Origin: Vibrio genomosp. F10 str. ZF-129 | GTDB lineage: Bacteria > Pseudomonadota > Gammaproteobacteria > Enterobacterales > Vibrionaceae | Direction: 5' to 3' | Assembly (NCBI RefSeq): GCF_000287055.2 | Contig: NZ_AJYQ02000137.1 | Location: forward strand, 60,490-124,489 | Length of the DNA: 64,000 nt | Part shown: positions 19,453 to 28,666 of the stretch, piece by piece | Numbering within the stretch: the first letter of the stretch is position 1 | How the letters are laid out: each line of letters opens with the position of its first letter | Made by a program: the position numbers and the translations under genes | The notes under the pieces: generated by a model | Told to the model about the DNA's origin: nothing | What the model saw: only the letters and a program-made list of their open reading frames with translations | Databases searched by the model: none

Positions 19453-20931
19453 TTAGAGGCTCTCTATTTCAAAACTATCGCTATGCATAACGATATTTCT
19501 GCCCGCTTCTTTCCCAGCGTATAACTGTTGATCAGCTAGCGTTAGTGCTTTTTTAAGGTTCAAATCTAACTGATTAAGCGTGATATTGTTGAGTGTTGAT
19601 ACAATAGGAATCGCGCCGATAGATACAGTAACGACATGATGAGGCAAATTATTCTTATGAGGAATAGACAATTCCAATACAGCAATTCGCAACGCGTCAA
19701 TTTTGTGTATTAAGCTTGTTTTGTTATTGCTCGATAATATATAAACAAACTCTTCTCCTCCGAGACGGCAACCTAAGTCATGCGGCTCAAGAATGTCATT
19801 CATGGCGCTAGCCACGGCAGTCAAGGCATTGTCACCTTCTGTATGACCATAAGAGTCGTTGAAGCGCTTAAAATTGTCGATATCGCATATAACGACATAA
19901 ACTAAGTTTCCCTTGAGCAAGGCATGTTGAACTATCTTAGCAGCGTGTTTTTGATATTTATATCGTGAGCCGATCCCCGTAAGAGGGTCGGTTTCTGTCT
20001 GGTTATGAAGAATACGCAATTGGTTTTTAATCTTGGTGATCAAACTCGAGTAAGAACGCGCAAGATCACCAATTTCGTCTGCTCTTTGTATTTCTGGAAT
20101 CTGTGATTGGTCGATTTTTTCAATATCTTGCTTCATTGAAGTGGAAAGATCTTTTAGCGGGCTGACTAACCAATATGTAACAATATAAATAAGAACAAAC
20201 GATATAAACAACGCTATGAACGCTTCATTTAAAATATTAGCTAGCAGTTTACTTTTTATGTCTTTTAAGTCCGTTGCGTCAAGCACCGCCCAGAGATACC
20301 CACCGTTTATGTTTCTTAGAGTTATTTGAATATGAAGTAAGTCTGAATCAACATCTAGGAAATAACCGACCTCTTGCATTTTTTCTGGGATCTGAGGGAT
20401 GGGTTGAGATTGTAAATTAATGCTCTCAGTAATAACGTCAAGATCAACTTTAACTTTATTGATCAGATGGTTAAGCTTTTTTATATGAACCGTATTGTCA
20501 GCGGGTGTATCTAATAGATTACGTTGTAATTGGTTTAACTTTCCCGACAGTTTTTTTGCATCATCGGTGGAAACATCGAGCCGCCATCCTTTGCTTTTCT
20601 CTATTGAATATCTCACTTCAACCTGACGGTTCAAATAGTCACTCGTACCCGAAACACCAACAAACTTCAATTTAGGGATTGCTTTTAGGTTATCCAACGT
20701 TGATTGCATGAGAAGGTTGGCATAATTTCTACCGGCAACCGAACCAGAAAAAAAAGTGTTATACGCCTCAAGCTGGCTAGCCGACACATCTGCAAGGTAC
20801 TCAACTTTGTTTATCCAATCGTTTTGGTAACGAGAATAAGACATACCAAAAATGATAGATAGAACAAGAGTAAGATGCGAAATAAACAGCATCTGGTTTA
20901 TAGTCAACCAGCCAAACAGTCTATTACTCAA
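19453..20931 (-). CDS. Membrane diguanylate cyclase (HAMP-GGDEF)
   Basis: A 492-aa protein with an N-terminal transmembrane helix (about residues 9-27), a periplasmic domain of about 190 residues with no recognised family, a second helix (about 225-245), a HAMP segment (SPLKDLSTSMKQDIEKI...EIGDLARSYSSL) and a C-terminal GGDEF domain with G391-G-E-E-F395, an active-type signature. No RxxD inhibitory site precedes it. It likely makes cyclic di-GMP. It starts with TTG (20931), 4 bases after the stop of the cytochrome gene, so the two genes form an operon and the cytochrome may sense for the cyclase. Confidence 0.88.
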   Translation of the reverse strand: MSNRLFGWLTINQMLFISHLTLVLSIIFGMSYSRYQNDWINKVEYLADVSASQLEAYNTFFSGSVAGRNYANLLMQSTLDNLKAIPKLKFVGVSGTSDYLNRQVEVRYSIEKSKGWRLDVSTDDAKKLSGKLNQLQRNLLDTPADNTVHIKKLNHLINKVKVDLDVITESINLQSQPIPQIPEKMQEVGYFLDVDSDLLHIQITLRNINGGYLWAVLDATDLKDIKSKLLANILNEAFIALFISFVLIYIVTYWLVSPLKDLSTSMKQDIEKIDQSQIPEIQRADEIGDLARSYSSLITKIKNQLRILHNQTETDPLTGIGSRYKYQKHAAKIVQHALLKGNLVYVVICDIDNFKRFNDSYGHTEGDNALTAVASAMNDILEPHDLGCRLGGEEFVYILSSNNKTSLIHKIDALRIAVLELSIPHKNNLPHHVVTVSIGAIPIVSTLNNITLNQLDLNLKKALTLADQQLYAGKEAGRNIVMHSDSFEIESL

Positions 20932-20935
20932 GGTA

Positions 20936-21469
20936 TTAGTCTTTGTTATCTGTGTAAGGGCTTAATACCGGTTCGGCACATGTGCCATTGATACAGATAT
21001 CTTTGTATGTTGTATGGCAGTTTTCACAGAAACTAGGCTGTAAAGATGGGTGCATTGAGGTGATATCTTTACCTTCTCTATCATAACTTCCATATAATGC
21101 CAAACCATCTATATGTTCGGTGACCCAAACAATTCCCTGCACCTCAGATACCGCCACAACCGTAGGTCCATCAGTGTATGGCCCATGTGTTTGGTATTGT
21201 TCCAACTTTTCAGGGTTGACTCTAATCGTAAGAGGCGAGCCTTGTCCATTGTTTATCCATGCATAAGCTCGAACAGATTCTTGTATGAACAAAGAGGTAT
21301 CAGGTGGCAAAACAGTATCAGCAGGTAAGTTTACCGACTCTTTAACAATAGGCCATTGATCCCACCCCTCAGGGAAACTTGCATCTGACTCAGCATAAAC
21401 CAAGTTGGTTGTTGTAAATAAGGCCAAAGCACCAGCAAAAACGGCAACTAGGCGTATAAAAGCTTGCAT
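20936..21469 (-). CDS. Periplasmic c-type cytochrome-like protein (cytochrome P460-like)
   Basis: A 177-aa exported protein with a signal peptide ending near VYA (residues 1-26). One haem c attachment motif is visible near the C-terminus, C148-E-N-C151-H152, followed by two more cysteines (C159, C164). A single CxxCH near the C-terminus after a beta-rich domain is the layout of the cytochrome P460 family, though I cannot prove that family. It is cotranscribed with the downstream diguanylate cyclase, suggesting a redox or nitrogen-oxide sensor role rather than respiration; that role is inference. Confidence 0.7.
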   Translation of the reverse strand: MQAFIRLVAVFAGALALFTTTNLVYAESDASFPEGWDQWPIVKESVNLPADTVLPPDTSLFIQESVRAYAWINNGQGSPLTIRVNPEKLEQYQTHGPYTDGPTVVAVSEVQGIVWVTEHIDGLALYGSYDREGKDITSMHPSLQPSFCENCHTTYKDICINGTCAEPVLSPYTDNKD

Positions 21470-21479
21470 GTTATTCCTT

Positions 21480-22041
21480 AAGAGTTAACGACCACGTTCA
21501 GTTCATAGCTATAAAAGGCATAGACTGAATAGTGATTTCCTTTTCTGTTTACATTCAAACGCACGATATAGCACAGGTGTAGTTAAAATGTTGAAGTTTA
21601 GCATTATATTGATTACCACTGAAAATAACATGCAGCCACATCAATAGATGTTAAGTATGTTATCTATATCACCTCTCTTGAATCAGCAATAAGTACAAGT
21701 TTTGGGCAAGGGAAACCAGACATAATAACACAGCGACTCGTAGATCTACTCATATGCGGTTCGTCTAATACGCTGTTATTACTTAGACTATAAAGGAAGC
21801 TTTTTGAAGATAGGCAAACTTTGGTGCGATCGTAGTCATAAAAAACTCCCCAGTACAACGTACTAGAGAGCTTTATACTAGAAACAATGCTGAAGATAAA
21901 TAAACGAACGCGATGGGTCAGTTGATAACTCAGGGTTATCCATTTCTGTAAGTAACCCTTTGAACAGGCTCACGCATCCTAACAAGAGCATAATCGTAAA
22001 CGGCATGGCTGCCATAATGCCGAACGTTCACGAGCAAAGTG
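21480..22041. other. Intergenic region without recognised gene
   Basis: About 560 A+T-rich bases between the cytochrome promoter side and the 3' end of the next diguanylate cyclase gene. A 64-codon minus frame at 21664-21858 has no ribosome binding site or recognisable domain. I see no repeat or RNA gene here. Confidence 0.4.
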
Positions 22042-23196
22042 TTAAGCAATAACCGAAACGCGATTTCGACCACCTCGCTTAGCTTTATACAGTGCTTTAT
22101 CAGCCCTATCTACGCACTCCTCCCAACTTTCCGTAAGCTGTAACTGTGCAATACCAAAGCTCGAGGTGAACGCTAACCGTGGTTTTCCATCGATAACAGT
22201 CTCGGCAATAGCATGTCGTAAATCGTCGATAAACGTCTGGGCATGGCTCAAGTCGTATTCGGGTAACAGGATGATAATTTCATCGCCCCCTAACCGAAAC
22301 GCCGCTGCATTGTCAGGCAAGGTTTGTGTAATACTATCCGCAATGGCTTTAATCACCTCATCACCCACAAGGTGCCCATGCCCATCATTGATCGCTTTAA
22401 AATGATCAATATCTGACATCACTAGGCAAACTGGCGCATGGCTGGGGTTATATTTAAAATCAGACATTGCTTCATCTAACGCACGACGATTCTTAAGACC
22501 CGTCAACGGATCCTGATAGGATAAGCGATGGATTGAATGCAATAACCTGGCGTTAATCATCCAGAGCATCGAAAAGCTCATAGACACAATGAGAGTGACA
22601 CTAAAAAGAAAAGTCAGCTGGTGGATCGTATTTGCGCTCATGAAGCTGTCTATTTCAGCTTCTGATAGGGAGACATAAGCCCTTATCAGCATAAACCCAC
22701 CATAAGCGAGAAATGGTAATGCCATCATTCTCGTCGCGAGGGGCAAATCTTTGCGAGTTCCTTTCACCACGGCGATGGCTGTACTAATGGTAGTAAAGGC
22801 TAAATATAAGCTAATAACGATAATCCGATTGTTTATCGAAGGTACAAAATACGTAAAATAAACAAAGCCTACTAAGACGGCAAACAACAGCACGCGACTG
22901 TGATAAGTTAACGTCAAGGAATAGTTTCGGAAAATAGACAGACTATATAGCGTGAGATGAAAGCCGAGTGCAATGAGTACATTCGCCCCAATAATACTGA
23001 GAAAATCTGGAATAATGCCTCTTAAACTCAATAGCAATGGGCCAAACCCGATCAAAAATATAGATAGTGAAAACAGCGATAACCCTTCAATCGGCTTTTG
23101 AGCGACTTGAAACAATAGCAACCCAATACAATAAATCACCGAAAACAAGATCATGATAAAGTTAAGCGTTCTTATGTCTAGCGAAAAACTATCCAT
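22042..23196 (-). CDS. Diguanylate cyclase with multi-helix membrane sensor
   Basis: A 384-aa protein. The first 210 residues contain about six or seven hydrophobic helices, resembling small 7TM-type sensor modules, with no periplasmic domain. The C-terminal GGDEF domain starts DPLTGLKNRRALDEAM and carries FRLGGDEIIIL (GGDEI, compatible with activity), and ends FTSSFGIAQL...ADKALYKAKRGGRNRV. It probably makes cyclic di-GMP in response to a membrane-level or hydrophobic signal. It is monocistronic and divergent from the urea transporter gene. Confidence 0.87.
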   Translation of the reverse strand: MDSFSLDIRTLNFIMILFSVIYCIGLLLFQVAQKPIEGLSLFSLSIFLIGFGPLLLSLRGIIPDFLSIIGANVLIALGFHLTLYSLSIFRNYSLTLTYHSRVLLFAVLVGFVYFTYFVPSINNRIIVISLYLAFTTISTAIAVVKGTRKDLPLATRMMALPFLAYGGFMLIRAYVSLSEAEIDSFMSANTIHQLTFLFSVTLIVSMSFSMLWMINARLLHSIHRLSYQDPLTGLKNRRALDEAMSDFKYNPSHAPVCLVMSDIDHFKAINDGHGHLVGDEVIKAIADSITQTLPDNAAAFRLGGDEIIILLPEYDLSHAQTFIDDLRHAIAETVIDGKPRLAFTSSFGIAQLQLTESWEECVDRADKALYKAKRGGRNRVSVIA

Positions 23197-23351
23197 ACAG
23201 CCCTTCTTTCTTCAAAATACCGCTCCAATCACTCATGAGTTTTACCGCTTGTAAAATGTGGTACTGACATATATTTTTTACTCTAAATAGAATAGCAATT
23301 TAACAGATATCTTGACGGATGGATAACTTAGTTGATAGATAACAAACGCTC

Positions 23352-24302
23352 ATGAGCCGACACATAATCACGCTTTCTCTCTACGCGAAAGCTATAGTGT
23401 TACTACGAGGCATGGGGCAAGTCACGTTTCAAGAGAACGCTGCCACTGGCATTTTTGTTGCGATGGCTGTTGGCTTTCATTCGCTGCCATTATTCTCTGC
23501 GATGTTTGCTGGGCTTTGGGTATCTACTTGGGTCGGAAAAAGAGTCTGCAGCAACACACAAGATGTCACTCGCGGATTATACGGTTATAACGGGGCGCTA
23601 GTTGGCCTCGCCTTCTACACCCTATTCCAATCCATACCGTTCTTTTGGATGACACTCTCCATCTTCGTAGCCTCAGCAATTTGCAGTGTTATCCAATCTC
23701 GGTGGCGATCTTCTTTGCCTATCTTTACCGTGCCATTTTTACTGGTTACATTACTGTTTACTTTGTTGTTTACTCTTGTTGAGGGTAGTTTCAATCTGCC
23801 ATTTGGCAAGCTCGAACCCTTGACTTCATTGCATAATGCAACTCAACGCACAATAACAGTATTAGATGGGCTCAAGGGAGTGCTTAGTGGCGTCGGTCAA
23901 ATTATGTTTGTGCAACCTTTGCTACCCAGTGTTTTGATCCTCATAGGGATTGCTTGCTCTTCTCGTTCAACTGCTCTTTGGGCTTGTGTGGGTTCTGCGT
24001 GTGGAATGATGGTTGCGGTTACAATCAATCTTCCCAATTCATTGTCTCTTCAAGGTTTGTGCGGTTTTAGTGCTTCGCTCACGGCCATCGCACTGTCTCA
24101 ACGATATGACCTACCTCAGTCAAGAGCCCTATCACGCTCAAATCTATTGGCAAAGGGCCGTATTATGGCAGGCGTGATTTTTGCGACTTTACTGAGCGTT
24201 TTTAGCGATTGGCTTGGTGTCGTGACTCTTACTCTGCCCTTTGTCCTTTCCTGTTGGATAATGATCTTAAAACGCACTAGCCCCTCAACGCCACCCCCTT
24301 AG
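23352..24302 (+). CDS. Urea transporter
   Basis: A 316-aa inner-membrane channel of the UT family (PF03253). It has about ten hydrophobic helices; the repeat halves show FQENAATGIFVAMAVGFHS, RGLYGYNGALVGLAF and QGLCGFSASLTAIAL, the last two matching the LxGYNxxLVG-type signature that lines the urea selectivity filter. No urease genes lie in the window, so it may serve urea uptake or equilibration during osmotic stress. The 5' leader is short and no clear regulator site is visible. Confidence 0.88.
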   Translation: MSRHIITLSLYAKAIVLLRGMGQVTFQENAATGIFVAMAVGFHSLPLFSAMFAGLWVSTWVGKRVCSNTQDVTRGLYGYNGALVGLAFYTLFQSIPFFWMTLSIFVASAICSVIQSRWRSSLPIFTVPFLLVTLLFTLLFTLVEGSFNLPFGKLEPLTSLHNATQRTITVLDGLKGVLSGVGQIMFVQPLLPSVLILIGIACSSRSTALWACVGSACGMMVAVTINLPNSLSLQGLCGFSASLTAIALSQRYDLPQSRALSRSNLLAKGRIMAGVIFATLLSVFSDWLGVVTLTLPFVLSCWIMILKRTSPSTPPP

Positions 24303-24384
24303 AGCCACACCATTACTCTATCTTCCTTGGCCCTATCATACTTGGCTCCATTCCCTTTGACTTATAGACGTCCAATCTGATCAT

Positions 24385-24834
24385 TCACTCAAATTGGTGA
24401 TTTTTCGCCTCAAGCAACAAATTCGCTCCCGCATGGTCAACGCCCAATTTATCTTGAGGGTTACGTAACGCGCAGTTTTCTAAGGATAGGCAACCACAAC
24501 CTATGCATCCGCCTAAGTCTTGCTGTAACGCTTTCAATTGTGTGATTCGTTGTTCTAGCAAATCGTGCCAAGAAGTAGCAAGCGCTTCCCACTGCTGCTT
24601 GGTTGGTGCTTGATGTTTCGGCAGGGATGACAAGGCACAGCCAATATCCTCTAGGCTTAATCCAACTTGTTGCGCTGCTTTTATTACCGCGACTCGTCTT
24701 AACACACTTCGGTGATACCGCCGCTGGTTACCCTCATTTCTCCAACTGCTTATTAACCCTTTTCTTTCATAGAAGTGCAACGCAGACACTTTGACTCCAG
24801 ACCGCTTTGCCGCTTCACCAACGCTGATATCCAT
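24385..24834 (-). CDS. soxR: Redox-sensitive transcriptional activator SoxR
   Basis: A 149-aa MerR-family regulator with a [2Fe-2S] cluster. The HTH reads SVGEAAKRSGVKVSALHFYERKGLI, followed by a dimerisation helix and the cluster ligands C110-x2-C113-x-C115-x5-C121. The start is at 24834, where GGAGGGG lies 4 bases upstream; the longer frame to 24915 lacks support. It is divergent from an MFS transporter whose promoter carries a SoxR box, so it likely activates export of redox-cycling compounds rather than soxS. Confidence 0.93.
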   Translation of the reverse strand: MDISVGEAAKRSGVKVSALHFYERKGLISSWRNEGNQRRYHRSVLRRVAVIKAAQQVGLSLEDIGCALSSLPKHQAPTKQQWEALATSWHDLLEQRITQLKALQQDLGGCIGCGCLSLENCALRNPQDKLGVDHAGANLLLEAKNHQFE

Positions 24835-24920
24835 ATCCCCTCCCTCGCTCTTTATAGAAAGCAACTCATACAGAAAGCTCCTAGTAGAAAAACTCACTAG
24901 GAAATAAGTAAACAAATCAC

Positions 24921-24951
24921 TTTACCTTAACTTAAGTTGAGGTTTTACAGT
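24921..24951 (+). promoter_or_regulatory. SoxR-regulated promoter of the MFS gene
   Basis: An 18-bp near-perfect palindrome CCTTAACTTAAGTTGAGG (24925-24942, one mismatch) matches the soxbox pattern. It sits between a -35 TTTACC (24921-24926) and a -10 TACAGT (24946-24951) separated by 19 bp. Over-long 19-bp spacers are the hallmark of MerR/SoxR-activated promoters, which the activator untwists. Confidence 0.8.
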
Positions 24952-24985
24952 AGCAACAAATGATATTACTTTCACGGATGAACAC

Positions 24986-26200
24986 ATGAAAAACAAAACC
25001 ATACCTTATTTAACAGGAAGACTTTTCGACGGCATCTCTTCCGGGCTATTTATGATGGCTCTCCCTTGGGTCATGTTACAAACCCCGAATATGGGAACGT
25101 TTGTCGCTTTGGTCGCGTTAGCTTGTACTGTGGTGTCGTTTTTATTAACCCCTCTCTTTTCAACCTATATCGATAGGCATTCACGCAAGTTTCTGTTGAT
25201 CTTGAATCAGGGGATTCAATCGCTAACCGCGGGGGTGGTGATGCTTGCCTATTGGTATGATTGGAGTTCTTACTGGTTGCTGGCCGGAGCACAGCTGTTC
25301 ATTTGGGTTTCAAGTAACTTTGCGTGGGCGGCGAACAATGCGTTTACTCAAGAAAACTATGATCGTGACGAATACGCGGCTATTTCGAGCTACCAAGAAA
25401 TTGTGATGCAAGGCACCACATTAGGCGCTGGGGCGTTAGGGGTGATGTTATTACAGATTTGGGGCATGTTTGAGTTTGCTTTGTTTGCAGCTGTCGCGTC
25501 TGCCCTTGCCGCGTTCAGTTACACATTGACGCCTTACCGTCAACAATTGCGCCCAAAGAGCCGTGTTCCATTTTTTAATCAGCTGATTGAGAGCAAATCG
25601 ATATTTTCTCAGTCGCCAAAATTCTACGGTTTTTTAATGATTTCATGTTTGTCGTACCCTATTCTGACTTTCCTTGGAAAATTAGTGCCGATCTCTTTTT
25701 CAGAGCAAGGTTTGTCAGGCCAATGGTACGCTGCCTATAACATTAGTTTTGGCCTGGGTTCATTGCTAACAGGGTTCCTGCTACAACAAATATTGGCGAA
25801 ATTTTCTCTACAAAATACCATCCAATACGCGATGTTTTTCGTCGCTCTCATGTTATTTGGCATGAGTATTTCTAGTGAACCAGAACTGCTGATGGTGTTC
25901 ACATTCGGGTTTGGCTTTTTCAATGCCATCAACCGCATTGCAAGAACCAACTGGATGCACCATACCATTGCAATAGAACAACGGGGTCGAGTAGACGGTG
26001 GGCTCGCCATGTTTTCAACCCTAGCCCAGAGCTTGAGTTATGTCATGATTGCACTGCTTAGTCACTATCAACACATCTCAATGGGGTTTGCTATCGCCGC
26101 GGTTGTCGTGCTCATCGCAAGCATTATGATGCTCAATCTCGGCAGAACCCTGACGGGTAAATCATCGCTTGATATGAAAGGTGCAACAGCGAACAGTTAG
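24986..26200 (+). CDS. MFS transporter, probable efflux pump in the SoxR regulon
   Basis: A 404-aa major facilitator protein with about 12 hydrophobic helices. The helix 2-3 loop carries the family motif as STYIDRHSRKFLL (variant of DxxGRR). Substrate unknown. Because it lies behind a SoxR-type promoter, divergent from soxR, it probably exports redox-active compounds or drugs that trigger SoxR; known precedents are SoxR-controlled transporters in other gammaproteobacteria. It ends shortly before the MATE gene on the opposite strand, with no obvious terminator. Confidence 0.82.
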   Translation: MKNKTIPYLTGRLFDGISSGLFMMALPWVMLQTPNMGTFVALVALACTVVSFLLTPLFSTYIDRHSRKFLLILNQGIQSLTAGVVMLAYWYDWSSYWLLAGAQLFIWVSSNFAWAANNAFTQENYDRDEYAAISSYQEIVMQGTTLGAGALGVMLLQIWGMFEFALFAAVASALAAFSYTLTPYRQQLRPKSRVPFFNQLIESKSIFSQSPKFYGFLMISCLSYPILTFLGKLVPISFSEQGLSGQWYAAYNISFGLGSLLTGFLLQQILAKFSLQNTIQYAMFFVALMLFGMSISSEPELLMVFTFGFGFFNAINRIARTNWMHHTIAIEQRGRVDGGLAMFSTLAQSLSYVMIALLSHYQHISMGFAIAAVVVLIASIMMLNLGRTLTGKSSLDMKGATANS

Positions 26201-26289
26201 GGCGTGGTTACTTCCTTGGAGATACTCTGAGGTATGATCTCGGATCTACACACTTTTATCCTCTTATAAAAAGGCTTGAGTTCGCTAAA

Positions 26290-27609
26290 TCAGCCGGCAC
26301 TGGCCTTTTTTAATTCTCGAATCAATGCCCATAATAGAAGCCCCCCCGTGACAGCCAAACCGATTCCGATCCCCGCCCAAATGCCACCCAGTTCGAACCG
26401 TTTCATAAGCCACCAAGCAGCGGGAAGCCCAAATAGCCAGTAACCGATCGCAGTAATAAAAGTCGGAGCAATAACTATTTTCATTCCTCGCAGCAGGTTG
26501 ATCGCCAGCAGTTGCCAGGCGTCAACAATAAAACTTAGCGCCACCACCCAAATAATCCCCGACAGCATCGCGACCAGTTGTGGGTCGTTGAGTTGGAAAA
26601 ATTGAGCGACTAGCCCTGGATTCATGATAAAAGCCCCAGACAAAGCAACACTAATGACGGTGACCAATACAAAACTGTTCCAAGAAGTCCGCTTCATTTC
26701 TTGATGATTACCTGCGCCAAAGTCGCGTCCTACCAGAATCGCGGCAGCTTGAGAAAGTCCAAAGTTTATGTTCCACGTCAGGCTCAGGCATTGAAGTAAG
26801 ATTTGATGAAGTGCTAACGCAGCAATACTGATGGTTCCCGCCATCAAGGTGCCACCGTAAATAAGCCCATGCTCTAGAAGCGCAGCCACAGCGATCGGGA
26901 TGCCCATTGCCAGTAAGGGGTTTATCAATGACAAAGAGTATTCTTCTCGATGTTTCCACGGAGCAAATATAGCAAACTCTTCGCGTTGAAATACCCAGAT
27001 CCCATAACCAACGGTGACAAATAAAGTAGAAAGCGCGGTACCTAACCCGAGCCCAGCTAGCTCTAACCCCAGTGGAAAAGCCAACATATAACTGATTGGG
27101 ATATTAATAATAACGGTAATGACGGACATCACCATCACAGAGCGTACATGTCCTAGTACACTCGTAAGACCTCGTAAAACAAGCAATAGCAGCGATGGGA
27201 GCATAGCCCACTTTAATGTATCGACATACACCATTGCCAATGCCACTACCTCTTCTGGTTGCTTCGCCATGGTTAACACCCAAGGGGCAAAGTGAAAGAG
27301 AGCGAATAAAACAGCGGACAAAATGAAGGAAAGTAACACCGCCCCTTTTACCGCGTAACGAATTTGTTGGTTACCATAATCAGGTCTTGCCACTCGCTGA
27401 CCATAAGCAATCGCAATCAAGTTTGCGACACACCCCACCGTGCTACTGGCAATAATGAAAATGAAGAAATAGATCGATGCGCCTAAGCCACCCGCCGCTA
27501 TTGCCATCACGCTAATTCGCGACATCATCCATACATCCGTCAAAACTAATGCCATAGCAATCAGCTGAGATATGATTAATGGGAATGCGAGTGATAGTAT
27601 GTTTTTCAT
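26290..27609 (-). CDS. MATE-family multidrug efflux transporter
   Basis: A 439-aa inner-membrane antiporter with 12 hydrophobic helices. MATE features include the N-terminal FPLIISQLIAMALVLTDVWMMSRIS and the internally repeated second half (NPLLAMGIPIAVAALLEHGLIYGGTLMAG). It should couple Na+ or H+ entry to export of cationic compounds. I place the start at 27609 because GAGGT lies 5 bases upstream; a longer frame begins at 27636. It is divergent from the LysR gene, which may regulate it. Confidence 0.9.
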   Translation of the reverse strand: MKNILSLAFPLIISQLIAMALVLTDVWMMSRISVMAIAAGGLGASIYFFIFIIASSTVGCVANLIAIAYGQRVARPDYGNQQIRYAVKGAVLLSFILSAVLFALFHFAPWVLTMAKQPEEVVALAMVYVDTLKWAMLPSLLLLVLRGLTSVLGHVRSVMVMSVITVIINIPISYMLAFPLGLELAGLGLGTALSTLFVTVGYGIWVFQREEFAIFAPWKHREEYSLSLINPLLAMGIPIAVAALLEHGLIYGGTLMAGTISIAALALHQILLQCLSLTWNINFGLSQAAAILVGRDFGAGNHQEMKRTSWNSFVLVTVISVALSGAFIMNPGLVAQFFQLNDPQLVAMLSGIIWVVALSFIVDAWQLLAINLLRGMKIVIAPTFITAIGYWLFGLPAAWWLMKRFELGGIWAGIGIGLAVTGGLLLWALIRELKKASAG

Positions 27610-27727
27610 GGTGACCTCTATTATTTCTCGCAACATTAAGAGGGAATGTGATGGATTTCAAATGATATATAATCCAAACTAACATTACCTCAGATCATGT
27701 TAATGGAGAGTCGTCATCACCCCTTAT

Positions 27728-28666
27728 TTGAATCTTCCTTATTCTCACAATGCACTCAAGGCTTATGAAGCGGTCGCGAGACTGTCAAGCTTTACTCTGG
27801 CAGCAGAAGAATTGTATGTGACTCAAAGCGCAGTCAGTCGCCAAGTGAAGCAACTGGAGTCTGAGTTGAATATGGCATTAGTTATTCGAAAACATCGGGC
27901 GATTGAGCTTACCAAAGAAGGGCAACAGCTTTATTTTACCTTGCAGCAAAGCTACCAATCCCTACAGACGTTATTTGAGTCTTGGCAAACGCCAAAAAGA
28001 GAGAAAATCGTCATTAAGGCCGCCTTAACGTATGCGACTCGCTGTCTTATTCCCAAGATTCATCAACTCAGCGAACGTTATCCAGAACATGACATTGTGG
28101 TTATCCCATCGTTAGAAGAAGAAGCCAGCCTCAATAACAGTGACTATGACTTATTGATTTTCAGCACCCGTTTAAAAGACCATTATCATCACCAGCCGGA
28201 CATTTCATTTTTGCGTGATGAATACATGGCTCCAGTTTGTCGGACGAAAAGCACAGCAGAGAGCGAAGATCTTGCTTCTTTGCTAGCGATGCCACGGCTG
28301 CATTCGACACTCGCTCACGATGATTGGACAGATTGGCTGGCATCTCACCCACAGGCTCACTCTTCAAACGTTCGAAGCACGACATTCTTTACGCTCGATC
28401 TTGCCTTAAGTGCTTGTCTTTCAGGGCAGGGCGCCACAGTGACCGATCTCCTTTTAATTCTTCCTGAACTGCAACAACGCTTCTTGTATTGCCCTATTGG
28501 CACAGAAGTAAAGCCCAGTGCGTGGCAATACTATTGCCACAAGCGAACCAAATCCCCGCTGATTGATGATATTGTCGAGTGGGTGACCAACCTGGCTGCA
28601 CAAGAAATTACGGCACTGAACGTATTGGCCCGTGGCAACAAATGGACAGGAAGCGTTGGAAATTAA
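27728..28666 (+). CDS. LysR-family transcriptional regulator
   Basis: A 312-aa regulator. The N-terminal HTH is LKAYEAVARLSSFTLAAEELYVTQSAVSRQVKQLESEL, of the GcvA-like type, followed by an effector-binding domain. The start is uncertain: TTG at 27728 is the first standard codon in frame, but the Shine-Dalgarno GGAGAG (27705-27710) is 17 bases away and better placed for an in-frame ATC at 27716. It is divergent from the MATE gene and overlaps the M20 peptidase gene tail to tail by 4 bases. Confidence 0.88.
   Translation: MNLPYSHNALKAYEAVARLSSFTLAAEELYVTQSAVSRQVKQLESELNMALVIRKHRAIELTKEGQQLYFTLQQSYQSLQTLFESWQTPKREKIVIKAALTYATRCLIPKIHQLSERYPEHDIVVIPSLEEEASLNNSDYDLLIFSTRLKDHYHHQPDISFLRDEYMAPVCRTKSTAESEDLASLLAMPRLHSTLAHDDWTDWLASHPQAHSSNVRSTTFFTLDLALSACLSGQGATVTDLLLILPELQQRFLYCPIGTEVKPSAWQYYCHKRTKSPLIDDIVEWVTNLAAQEITALNVLARGNKWTGSVGN

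Noticed and set aside
22397-22413. Isolated ATGATCA sites elsewhere (for example near 4193, 22402 and 50046)
   Set aside because: Single 7-mers occur by chance at about this frequency over 64 kb; only the local cluster is unusual.
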